From: B1Sed10-231 sp046483385
GTDB lineage: Bacteria; Planctomycetota; Brocadiia; SM23-32
Length of the DNA stretch: 7,135 bases
NCBI GenBank assembly: GCA_046483385.1
Contig: JAWODG010000054.1
Coordinates: 1-7,135 of the forward strand
Direction of reading: 5' to 3'
Positions within the stretch are counted from its first letter, which is position 1; each line of letters begins with the position of its first letter. A program made the translations under genes and the position numbers. Below are positions 1 to 6,207 of the stretch, piece by piece. The notes beneath the pieces are model-generated. The model did no database searches. It saw only the letters and a program-made list of their open reading frames with translations, and was not told the origin of the DNA.

Positions 1-260
1 CCGCCGCGATCGCGTATCTCGGTCTCACAGTCCACGGTGAAGCGGGCGGCGCCCAGTTGCCGTCCATCGCTGTCGACGTGCTGGACGGTGTGATGACCCA
101 GCGCCCCCGTGGCGCGGAAGTCTGCCGCGTCCTCAGCGGGCATGCGCATGTACTCGCGGCCCCTTCCGTCCAGCACTACGAGTTCCCCGCCCTCCGCTCC
201 GTGAATTGTGACCACGTCCAGAGGGCGCACAACCGTCCGTTCCGTCTCTATTCTTAACAT
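1..260 (-). CDS. N-terminal part of an unidentified beta-rich protein, cut by the window edge
   Basis: An open frame starts at ATG 260-258 and continues off the left edge with no stop, giving 86 complete codons. The start is backed by a purine-rich ribosome binding site (GGAAGGGG, 275-268) with a 7-nt spacer. The protein begins MLRIETERTVVRPLDVVTIH and carries the stretches ELVVLDGRGREYMRMP and LGHHTVQHVDSDGRQLGAAR, followed by FTVDCETEIRDRG. There is no signal peptide, and the alternating hydrophobic pattern fits a beta-sandwich. Similar openings (a carrier-type beta domain before a catalytic barrel) occur in some six-hairpin glycosidase-like proteins, and the gene follows a GH30 glycosidase by 39 bp on the same strand, so a carbohydrate-active enzyme is plausible. 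This is inference: no catalytic region is in view. That it is a real gene is fairly sure; its function is not. Confidence 0.7.
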   Translation of the reverse strand, partial: MLRIETERTVVRPLDVVTIHGAEGGELVVLDGRGREYMRMPAEDAADFRATGALGHHTVQHVDSDGRQLGAARFTVDCETEIRDRG

Positions 261-299
261 TGGGTATCCCCTTCCATATGGCGCCAAACAGGCGGATCG

Positions 300-1679
300 T
301 CAGGGCCGGGCCCGGAACTTTCCATGCAGGGTGACGATGCTCCACGCGGGCATGCTGACGTCGGCCTTGCCGCCGACAACCGGCGTTTCGGCCAGCCGCG
401 CGCAGTCCTCGCCCTCGCTGGTCCTGTAGGTGGCAAATTCGCGGACCTCACACCCTCCGGTGAACTCCAGCCCGACGAGCGTGGACTCGCCCCGGCGGTT
501 AAGCAGCACCACGGTCAGCGTCCCGTCCTCCTCGTGGACGAACGCGCTGACACTGACCGGCGCCCCGTCCGGGCTCGCCTCCACCCGCACCGCCCCCGGC
601 CGGATGAACCGGAAGAAGTGTTTCGAGACGAAGTATTTCTTTGTGGGCGCGGCCATGTTCATCAGCGCATAGACGCGCGCCGACGCCACGTCCGTTATCT
701 GCCAGTAGGACCACCCGGAGATGTTGCCGTAAACCAGCGCGTTGTGCAGCTTGCCGCCCAGCCGGTTCAGCGCCCCGCGCGGCCATGACGGCTCCTCTCC
801 GGAGGTCTCGGTCATCCACAGCTGGCGGTCGTATTCCTTGACCCGGTCCCAGAGGGCCGAGTTCTCCTCGGCCGATCCGGCGGATACGATGCCGTCGGCG
901 TAGCCGTGTGAGCAGACGATGTCCAGATGAGGGGCGGCCCGCGAGTCCTCCATCACCGCATCCACGTAACCCATCACGCGGTCGGGGAACTTCGTCATGT
1001 CCTCCGGTCCCATGACGCGCGTCTCGAGACCCAGCTCCTCGAACCGGTCCCCTACAGCCTTGACCGCGTCGCGGAACTCCTCGGGGGTGTAAACGCAGGA
1101 GTTGTAGGGCTCGCGGAAGTAGAGTTCGTTCTGAATGCTGATCCCGTAAAAGGGGAACCCGTATTCGGCCTCGACCCCGCGCGCCCATTCCGCCAGGTAG
1201 TGGGCGTAGTGCTCGTAACGGTCCCCGCGCAGGTGACCGCCCTCGGTGGTCTGGTCGTTGGTCTTCATCCACGCGGGTGGGCTCCACACCGAACCGATGA
1301 CCTTGTTCCTGTCGGGATTGTCGGCATGAACTGCGGCGGCGAATTCCAGCAGCGGCTCCATGTTCTGGTGGCCGAAATCGAACTCCTCGTACGTGATGTC
1401 CGCTGGATCCTCGACCTCGTCGGGCAGCACCTCGGGGATGAGCGGCAGGCGCACCATGGAGGCGCCAAGGTCGTGGATGTATCGCTCCCGAAACTCGTCC
1501 TTCGCGTAGAGCGCCTTGACGTCCGCCTTCCACGAGATGAGGCAGGTCCCGAATCCGTGCACCGTCTGGTGCCGGCGGGCGCAGTCAACCGTGACGACCT
1601 CGTCCTCCTCGGGCATTCCGGATGCCCAACCGGCGAACACGACTAAGAGCACAGAGACCAGCAGAACCGTCAGAGACAT
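300..1679 (-). CDS. Exported GH30-family glycoside hydrolase
   Basis: Predicted retaining beta-glycosidase of family GH30 (459 aa), which would cleave beta-linked polysaccharide outside the cytoplasm. Residues 1-21 form a hydrophobic signal peptide ending ASG, unusual in having no basic residue near the N-terminus. The barrel begins with QTVHGFGTCLISW (38-50), matching the GH30 'dGFGgs' opening. GSVWSPPAWMKTN (129-141) is a GH30 hallmark. The acid/base is probably E185 in GISIQNELYF and the nucleophile E291 in LWMTETSGEE; GYADG (259-263) and WSYWQITD (323-330) line the site. Residues from about 360 form the usual C-terminal beta domain (ALTVVLLN-type strands, here GTLTVVLLNRRG). Start 1679 is chosen over an in-frame ATG at 1727 because GAGGAG (1691-1686) sits 6 nt upstream and the signal peptide begins there. 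The residue after the catalytic NE is L rather than the common P. Substrate and subfamily cannot be read by eye; candidates are xylan, beta-1,6-glucan, galactan or a glucosylceramide-like target. Confidence 0.92.
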   Translation of the reverse strand: MSLTVLLVSVLLVVFAGWASGMPEEDEVVTVDCARRHQTVHGFGTCLISWKADVKALYAKDEFRERYIHDLGASMVRLPLIPEVLPDEVEDPADITYEEFDFGHQNMEPLLEFAAAVHADNPDRNKVIGSVWSPPAWMKTNDQTTEGGHLRGDRYEHYAHYLAEWARGVEAEYGFPFYGISIQNELYFREPYNSCVYTPEEFRDAVKAVGDRFEELGLETRVMGPEDMTKFPDRVMGYVDAVMEDSRAAPHLDIVCSHGYADGIVSAGSAEENSALWDRVKEYDRQLWMTETSGEEPSWPRGALNRLGGKLHNALVYGNISGWSYWQITDVASARVYALMNMAAPTKKYFVSKHFFRFIRPGAVRVEASPDGAPVSVSAFVHEEDGTLTVVLLNRRGESTLVGLEFTGGCEVREFATYRTSEGEDCARLAETPVVGGKADVSMPAWSIVTLHGKFRARP

Positions 1680-1701
1680 CGAACACTCCTCAGCTTCTTC
1701 A

Positions 1702-1711
1702 ACACATGTGT
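1702..1711. promoter_or_regulatory. 10-bp perfect palindrome upstream of GH30 gene
   Basis: ACACATGTGT is a perfect inverted repeat, 22 nt upstream of the GH30 start codon and just ahead of its ribosome binding site. It could be a half-size operator, but 10-bp palindromes arise by chance and no second copy was seen elsewhere in the window. Low confidence as a functional site. Confidence 0.15.
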
Positions 1712-1753
1712 GGCCCCGGCCGAGCACTTGCTCATCGTCCGCGGACCATGATC

Positions 1754-1789
1754 GGGGGGCGTTCCAGTGCGAAACGTGGAACGCGCCCC
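1754..1789 (-). terminator. Strong GC hairpin between SPL-like gene and GH30 gene
   Basis: Positions 1754-1765 and 1778-1789 are inverted repeats pairing at 11 of 12 positions (one G/G mismatch as read on plus, 1758 with 1785), with a 12-nt loop. It lies 27 nt past the stop codon of the SPL-like gene, where an operon end would be expected. No T-run follows on either strand, so a classical intrinsic terminator is not supported. It could act as a transcript 3'-end stabiliser or partial terminator for the upstream operon. If the candidate promoter beside it is real, it could instead be a structure at the 5' end of the GH30 mRNA. The hairpin itself is clear; the role is inferred. Confidence 0.4.
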
Positions 1790-1791
1790 AG

Positions 1792-1819
1792 AGTAAAGGT
1801 TACCCCGCGCAGGTATCAA
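1792..1819 (-). promoter_or_regulatory. Candidate sigma-70-type promoter for GH30 gene
   Basis: On the minus strand TTGATA (1819-1814, five of six to the -35 consensus) is followed after 16 bp by TTTACT (1797-1792, four of six to the -10 consensus). The -35 overlaps the stop codon of the SPL-like gene. A transcript from here would begin near 1785, inside the hairpin at 1754-1789, with an untranslated leader of about 105 nt before the GH30 start. The rest of the 1680-1815 gap holds only the hairpin, the 10-bp palindrome and the ribosome binding site. Weak evidence, since sigma factor consensus in this lineage is unknown. Confidence 0.25.
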
Positions 1820-3078
1820 ACGTCACGTCGTCTCCGGTGCCCGCTCGCCTCGGCGGGCACGCTACGCGGACCGCAGTTGCACACGAACCGCGTGGGGCTC
1901 TGGCCATACTGCCCCAGGTAGTCGGCGAACCGCTCCCACATACTCCGGTTCTCCCGGCAGAAAGCGCGCGGGATATCGGGGGCAACGCGGTCCAGTTCGT
2001 CGAACAGCACTTCGTATATCCCGGCCCGGTAGTCGTCGGGCACCACGTAGAAGGGGCTGACCTCCCGCCCCCGGCTCGCCCGCATCACGTCCAGGAACTC
2101 CTCGTCCAGCAGGTCGGTGTCAAAGGATTCGACGATCGCGGCGTAGTCCTGGAAGCGGTGCGACTCCAGGGTGAAGAGGTCCGGGCTCACCGCCTCGCAC
2201 AACCGGCGCACCATGCGGCGGTTCTCCTCGCGCCATCCCTTCACCGGGATAATGGGACTGAAGCGCACGCGCACCGTGTAGCCAGCCTCCTCGCAGCGGC
2301 GCATGGCGCCGATCCGGTCCTCCATGGCCGCCGTGCGATGCTCGAAGAAGCGGCTTTGGGTCGGCCCGCTCAGACTCCAGCAACACACCGTTTGACCGCC
2401 GTGATCCAGGTCCAGCAGGAAGTCAACGTTGTCACTCTTGCCGACGTACACTTCCAGAAATCGGTTCGGCCGATCAGCAAAGTACTCCACCAGCAGCTCC
2501 GCCGCGCCGTACTCCGGCTCAAAGCAAACCGGGTCGGTCCAGTTGTCCCACTGGAACAACCGCTGGGCCGTCTTACTGTCCAGGTAACCGTCGAGCCGGT
2601 CAACCAAATCCTCCACGTTGACCATGACGTTGATGTAGTGGGCGAGCTGACAGTAGGCGCAGCGGAACGGGCAACCGCGGACGGTGTGCAGCGCGTAATG
2701 GGGCTGGCAGACGTATCCAGTCTGCGCCGCCCAGTCCGGCAGCCTGTCCTGGCCGTCGAACCCCGTGTAACCCAGCAGCTTCAGCCGGTCCAGGTTGGGG
2801 AACGCCTCCCGTCGCCTCTCTCGCTCCGGTTCGGGGTCGTCAAACCGGAAGCGGTTCAGTATCACCACCGGCTCGAAGTCCGCGTGCATGCCGTGACGGC
2901 GGGAGACCAGTGGCGGAGGCAGCTCATTCGCCACGATCTGCTCCAGTTCAGCGTCGTCAACGCACAGTGCTTCCCCCGCCTCGATGCACTCCCGCAGTCG
3001 GGCGATGCGGGCGGCAGCGCGGGGCTCCTCGTCCGCTCCCTCGACTATGAGCAGCTTTGAAGCAACGATCGTGTCCAT
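1816..3078 (-). CDS. Radical SAM protein of the spore photoproduct lyase type (SplB-like)
   Basis: A 420-aa cytoplasmic protein with the layout of spore photoproduct lyase / COG1533-type radical SAM enzymes. The 4Fe-4S cluster motif CX3CX2C is C136-C140-C143 in RGCPFRCAYCQLAHYIN. Then come VNVEDLVDRLDGYL (153-166), the LEVYVGKSDNVDFLLDLDHG segment (208-227), CWSLSGPT (233-240), FFEHRTA with RIGAMRRCEEAGYTV, and RFSPIIPVKGWREE (272-285), the same order as in SPL. Compared from memory with the Bacillus enzyme, two hydrogen-transfer residues look changed: the residue after the last cluster cysteine is Q144 rather than Tyr, and the region of the H-donor Cys (CTSD in SPL) reads DNWTD (178-182). 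The C-terminus has an extra CNCG (400-403). The start lies 6 bp after the stop of the preceding gene, without a clear ribosome binding site, which suggests translational coupling. Radical SAM identity is firm; actual thymine-dimer repair is doubtful and the substrate unknown. Confidence 0.85.
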   Translation of the reverse strand: MDTIVASKLLIVEGADEEPRAAARIARLRECIEAGEALCVDDAELEQIVANELPPPLVSRRHGMHADFEPVVILNRFRFDDPEPERERRREAFPNLDRLKLLGYTGFDGQDRLPDWAAQTGYVCQPHYALHTVRGCPFRCAYCQLAHYINVMVNVEDLVDRLDGYLDSKTAQRLFQWDNWTDPVCFEPEYGAAELLVEYFADRPNRFLEVYVGKSDNVDFLLDLDHGGQTVCCWSLSGPTQSRFFEHRTAAMEDRIGAMRRCEEAGYTVRVRFSPIIPVKGWREENRRMVRRLCEAVSPDLFTLESHRFQDYAAIVESFDTDLLDEEFLDVMRASRGREVSPFYVVPDDYRAGIYEVLFDELDRVAPDIPRAFCRENRSMWERFADYLGQYGQSPTRFVCNCGPRSVPAEASGHRRRRDV

Positions 3079-3084
3079 GGCGCG

Positions 3085-4482
3085 TCAGGTGTAGTGGAAG
3101 TGGGCCGTGGCGCGGCAGTCGGCGTCCGCAGTCACGCGGACCCAGTGGGCGCTGAAGCCGGGCGGAAACTCATGGTGCACGTAACCGGCCGCCCCCACCT
3201 CGAACGTCTCGTAGGTCCGCCAGCTCCCGTCCCCCAGGAAGTCCACCTCCACCGTGAAGGTCACTTTCCGCGCCTCGCCATGCGACAGGTGCAGCACTTT
3301 CCTGTCGAACCCGGTCATCAGGAAGGGGTCGGACGGGCGGCCGGCTTCCACGGTCTCCTTCCACCAGGGCCCGCCCCAGCCGGACGGCTTGCCGAACTGC
3401 CACAGGTCGTCGGTCTTCCCGAACCAGAGCCCGGACTGCGGCTCGCCGACCAGGTGGTTGGAACCGCCCGAGGGGGAGGCATTGTCGGCGCCAAGCACCA
3501 GCATGCCGCGCCAGCTACAGAAGTCGCCCATCACCCAGAGGTGCGTGGAAATGGGCCTGACGCCCCAGACACGGTTGCCGTAGGCCCACGGCGACAGCTC
3601 ATAGAACATGCCGTGGCAGTCCATCAGGCAACGCTCGTGCTCGGTTTCCCGGATGCGCGGCCATTCGGTCTGCCAGGCGTGGTCGAACGTGTGGCTGGCC
3701 TTCGGCAGGCGGTATGTCCGCCAGGTATCGTCCGCCTCCGTGTACACCTTCAGGATGGCGGAGGCGCGGTCCCAGCCGGTGGCGAACATCGTCCCCGCGA
3801 AGCCGCCCCGGCCGGTCACTTCCACGAACGGCTTCCGCTCCAGGACGCGCCACTCATCGCCGTGCCATTCGGCCAGCCGACCGTCGGCCGCCTTGCCCAG
3901 GAAGTCCTCCTCGGTGTAGTTGTTGGACGCCACGAGCACCCTCCCCAGGGCGGAGTAGCCCGCCTTGAAGTGGACGAACGGCGGGTCCTCCACGCCCAGC
4001 TCCTCGGTCAGGTCGAACAGCCGGCGGACCTCCAGAGTCTCCACGTTCATCTCGAAGAACTCCCCCTCCATGCCCAGCATGTAGACCATATCGTCGGGCC
4101 TCTCCAGGTGCCGCATGGTCGAGCAGAGGCGGACGTCGGTCAGCTCCTCCACCGTGCGGACGTTCCGGTCCGCGTCGATGACGTGCGGGCCGATGACGAG
4201 CTGGTTGGAGGGGTAGTGCACCGCGCGGTTCGTGTAGGTGCCGACGCGGCTCTCCGGATGCTTCAGCAAGGTGAAGTCATCGGTTATCTCGTAAAGCCCG
4301 GTGCCGACGCCCGTACCCTTCTTGTGGGAGACGTAGGTAACGGCCCAGAGACGGCCCGCCCACGGCATCAGGGCGCCCACGCCGCACTCGCTACGGGGCG
4401 GTCCCAGTTCGGCTTTAAGGGCAAGGCTCGGTATGACGCCGCCAGCGCTGAACGGCCGATGATCGTCCGGTCCTTCACTCAT
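3085..4482 (-). CDS. Conserved protein of unknown function, probable beta-propeller with C-terminal beta domain
   Basis: A 465-aa protein I do not recognise as a named family. It has no signal peptide or membrane segment. It is rich in W, G, D and aromatic beta-strand repeats, such as GALMPWAGRLWAVTYVSHK (36-54), TGLYEITDDFTLLKHP (61-76), VYMLGMEGEFFEMNVETLEV (133-152) and WRVLERKPFVEVTG (211-224), a pattern of strand pairs typical of beta-propeller blades. The most striking block is residues 285-345, with CLMDCHGMFYELSP, WVMGDFCSWRGML and GADNASPSGGSNHL, which look like binding-site residues rather than scaffold. From about 405 the protein shifts to a small beta-sandwich-like ending (VTFTVEVDFLGDGSWRTYE, then HWVRVTADADCRATAHFHYT). 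Start 4482 is supported by AAGGA 7 nt upstream. The gap to the esterase before it is 25 bp and to the SPL-like gene after it 6 bp, so it is probably in one operon with both. A role in sugar or glycan recognition is a guess. Confidence 0.85.
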   Translation of the reverse strand: MSEGPDDHRPFSAGGVIPSLALKAELGPPRSECGVGALMPWAGRLWAVTYVSHKKGTGVGTGLYEITDDFTLLKHPESRVGTYTNRAVHYPSNQLVIGPHVIDADRNVRTVEELTDVRLCSTMRHLERPDDMVYMLGMEGEFFEMNVETLEVRRLFDLTEELGVEDPPFVHFKAGYSALGRVLVASNNYTEEDFLGKAADGRLAEWHGDEWRVLERKPFVEVTGRGGFAGTMFATGWDRASAILKVYTEADDTWRTYRLPKASHTFDHAWQTEWPRIRETEHERCLMDCHGMFYELSPWAYGNRVWGVRPISTHLWVMGDFCSWRGMLVLGADNASPSGGSNHLVGEPQSGLWFGKTDDLWQFGKPSGWGGPWWKETVEAGRPSDPFLMTGFDRKVLHLSHGEARKVTFTVEVDFLGDGSWRTYETFEVGAAGYVHHEFPPGFSAHWVRVTADADCRATAHFHYT

Positions 4483-4507
4483 TGGCAGTTCCTTCCTATC
4501 CCGTCAG

Positions 4508-6094
4508 TCACTCGTCCTCCGGCACGTCCCACTCCCTCTTCCCCACCGTGAGCACCCAGTGGTCGGTGCGGAAGGGGAACGCCGGGAGGCCCTCTTCGTT
4601 GTACAGGTTGCCTATCGGGTTGTTGGCCCACCCGTAGCGGGCCGCCACGGGCGCATCGACCTCATCACTGGTCAGCACCACGGCGTCGCCGCGAATCTCG
4701 GCTTCCGCCCAGTGGAACACCCTGTCCGGCCCGGCCAGGGCAAAGCCCCTGAGTTCGTCGCCATGGGCGGTCAACCCGCCGCCGACGTGGTCGAAGTGGA
4801 TGACCACCTCACCGCCCTTGAACTCGGCGGAGCGGTACAGCGGCCCGGACCACACGACTCCCTCCCGGCCGTAGACATTGGCCAGGGCCGTCAGAAAGAG
4901 GCGACGCGCCACGAGCTGCTTGTTGGGCGGATGGATGTTGCGCACGTTCTCCCCCTCACGGAACACGTCGATCGACGAAACCATGTAACAGTTGTCCAGG
5001 TCAAGCGCGGCATGCTGGGCATCGCGCAGCGCCGGCCACGTGGCATCCTCTACCGGCCGTGTCTGCTCCTCCAGGAACTCGGCCAGCTCCACGAAGAGGA
5101 ACGGCGCGTCGGGGTCGCCCCACAGTTCGCGCCACTCTTCTATCAGCGACGGGAACAGGACGCTGTATTGCAGGCTTCGCCCGGCGTTGCTCTCGCCCTG
5201 GTACCACAGGAACCCTCGCGTGGTGAACGGATGGGCCGGCCAGACCATGCCGTTGAAGAACGTGCCCGGCCCGCGCGCCTCCTCGGGGTTCCTGGGAGCG
5301 CGAGGCTTCCGGGGCGGCTCGCGACCCTCCCGCTCAGCGGCTTCCCGGGCCTTCTCCCATTCGGCCAGCGCCTGCTCATGCCGCTTCAGAGCTTCCGGAT
5401 AGTCCCTGCGGCGGTATTCGAGGTTCTGCATCTGCTGGGGCAGATGCGCGTGCGCGAACTCCTCGCTCAGGAAGGGCTCGATAGGGGAGCCCGGCACGGC
5501 CAGGTGCACGATACCCACAGGCACGTCCAGCTCCTCGTGCAGGTCGCGGGCGAAGAAGTAGGCGACTCCCGCGAAATTCCCTACGGTCTGCGGGCTGGTG
5601 ACCTGCCACTCCGTTTCCACCGTGCGTTGTGGGCTGTCGGCTATCCATCCGGCCTCGCGCGGCCCCGTATTGGCATCCCAGAAGCGAATCTCCGGGTAGT
5701 CGGCCGCCGCGATCTCCTGCTCGGCGTCCACGCAGTTGCGGACGAACCACCACATGTTGCTCTGGCCGCCGGCCACCCAGACCTCGCCGACCATGACGTT
5801 GCTCAGCGTCCGTTCGTCCGTGCCGCTGATGCGCAACTCGAAGGGGCCGCCGGCCTCACCGGTGGAGACGCGCGTCATCCACTTGCCGTCATCGCCGGCC
5901 CGGGTCGTGACCTCGCTTCCGCGGAAGGTCACCGTGACAGTCGTGCCAGGCTCATCCCAGCCCCACAAGGCGGCCTCGGTCCCGCGCTGCAAGACCATGG
6001 CGTCGCCAATGATGGACGGCAGTTCCACCTCCGCCCCGACCGAACCTGCGAGCAAACCCAGCAAAATGACGAAGGCCGCAACACATCGTCCCAT
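4508..6094 (-). CDS. Exported sialate O-acetylesterase-like SGNH hydrolase (SASA family)
   Basis: Predicted carbohydrate esterase (528 aa) of the SASA/SGNH family, which removes acetyl groups from sialic acids or, in environmental bacteria, from other acetylated polysaccharides. A signal peptide covers residues 1-21 (one Arg, then VAAFVILLGLLAGSVGA, likely cut before EVELP). Residues 22-100 form a beta-sandwich with the familiar IIGDAMVLQRGTEAALWGWDEPG opening in split form (28-50). The catalytic block is VAGGQSNMWW (107-116), nucleophile S112. VPGSPIEPF (200-208) supplies the oxyanion-hole region, FNGMVWP...GFLWYQGESNA (280-304) is diagnostic of the family, and NIHPPNKQ (386-393) carries the probable catalytic H388, with D376 nearby. 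Residues about 226-275 are a charged helical and proline-rich insertion. Start 6094 is preferred over in-frame upstream ATGs (such as 6133 and 6214) because AAGGAG (6109-6104) lies 9 nt before it and the signal peptide begins there. First gene of the minus-strand operon. Confidence 0.93.
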   Translation of the reverse strand: MGRCVAAFVILLGLLAGSVGAEVELPSIIGDAMVLQRGTEAALWGWDEPGTTVTVTFRGSEVTTRAGDDGKWMTRVSTGEAGGPFELRISGTDERTLSNVMVGEVWVAGGQSNMWWFVRNCVDAEQEIAAADYPEIRFWDANTGPREAGWIADSPQRTVETEWQVTSPQTVGNFAGVAYFFARDLHEELDVPVGIVHLAVPGSPIEPFLSEEFAHAHLPQQMQNLEYRRRDYPEALKRHEQALAEWEKAREAAEREGREPPRKPRAPRNPEEARGPGTFFNGMVWPAHPFTTRGFLWYQGESNAGRSLQYSVLFPSLIEEWRELWGDPDAPFLFVELAEFLEEQTRPVEDATWPALRDAQHAALDLDNCYMVSSIDVFREGENVRNIHPPNKQLVARRLFLTALANVYGREGVVWSGPLYRSAEFKGGEVVIHFDHVGGGLTAHGDELRGFALAGPDRVFHWAEAEIRGDAVVLTSDEVDAPVAARYGWANNPIGNLYNEEGLPAFPFRTDHWVLTVGKREWDVPEDE

Positions 6095-6103
6095 GATCGC
6101 ACT

Positions 6104-6109
6104 CTCCTT
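6104..6109 (-). promoter_or_regulatory. Ribosome binding site deciding the esterase start
   Basis: AAGGAG on the minus strand, 9 nt ahead of ATG 6094. Together with the signal peptide it rejects longer N-terminal versions starting at 6133 or 6214; the latter would also run through the promoter region. Confidence 0.75.
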
Positions 6110-6160
6110 GCATTCGCGTCTGCCATCAGCCATGACGGTGCACAGCCACCCGGTTGAGTC

Positions 6161-6166
6161 TATAAT
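6161..6166 (+). promoter_or_regulatory. Candidate -10 element for the B12-radical SAM gene
   Basis: TATAAT, an exact -10 consensus, stands out in a very GC-rich 113-bp divergent intergenic region (6095-6207). The spacing puts a start site near 6173 and a leader of about 35 nt before ATG 6208. The matching -35 is poor (GTGCAC at 6138-6143 with a 17-bp spacer), so an activator or a different sigma factor may be involved. Confidence 0.45.
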
Positions 6167-6189
6167 ACGAGCCGCGCGGGACAGGACAA
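6162..6189 (-). promoter_or_regulatory. Candidate promoter for the minus-strand esterase operon
   Basis: On the minus strand TTGTCC (6189-6184, four of six to -35) precedes TATTAT (6167-6162, five of six to -10) by 16 bp. The -10 is the reverse complement of the plus-strand TATAAT region, so the two divergent promoters would share one AT-rich core. The expected leader before ATG 6094 is about 60 nt. Confidence 0.4.
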
Positions 6190-6207
6190 CCGCAACGGGG
6201 TTTTCCC

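Noticed and set aside
1680..1727. Longer N-terminus for the GH30 protein (ATG at 1727)
   Set aside because: It adds an acidic, cysteine-containing stretch ahead of the signal peptide and ignores the GAGGAG site 6 nt before 1679.
1754..1789. Classical Rho-independent terminator
   Set aside because: The stem is strong but no T-run follows on either strand; it is listed as a hairpin with uncertain role.
1516..3060. Long open frame on the plus strand opposite the SPL-like gene
   Set aside because: It is antisense to a gene with clear radical SAM motifs; its translation is rich in H, V, R and P with no recognisable domain, as expected from GC-rich codon mirroring.
1816..3078. True spore photoproduct lyase indicating a spore-former
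   Set aside because: Key hydrogen-transfer residues appear changed, no sporulation gene is near, and the base composition and neighbours do not resemble a Firmicute.
3094..6157. Two long plus-strand open frames opposite the propeller-like and esterase genes
   Set aside because: Both mirror well-supported minus-strand genes with ribosome binding sites, and their translations are low in recognisable motifs.
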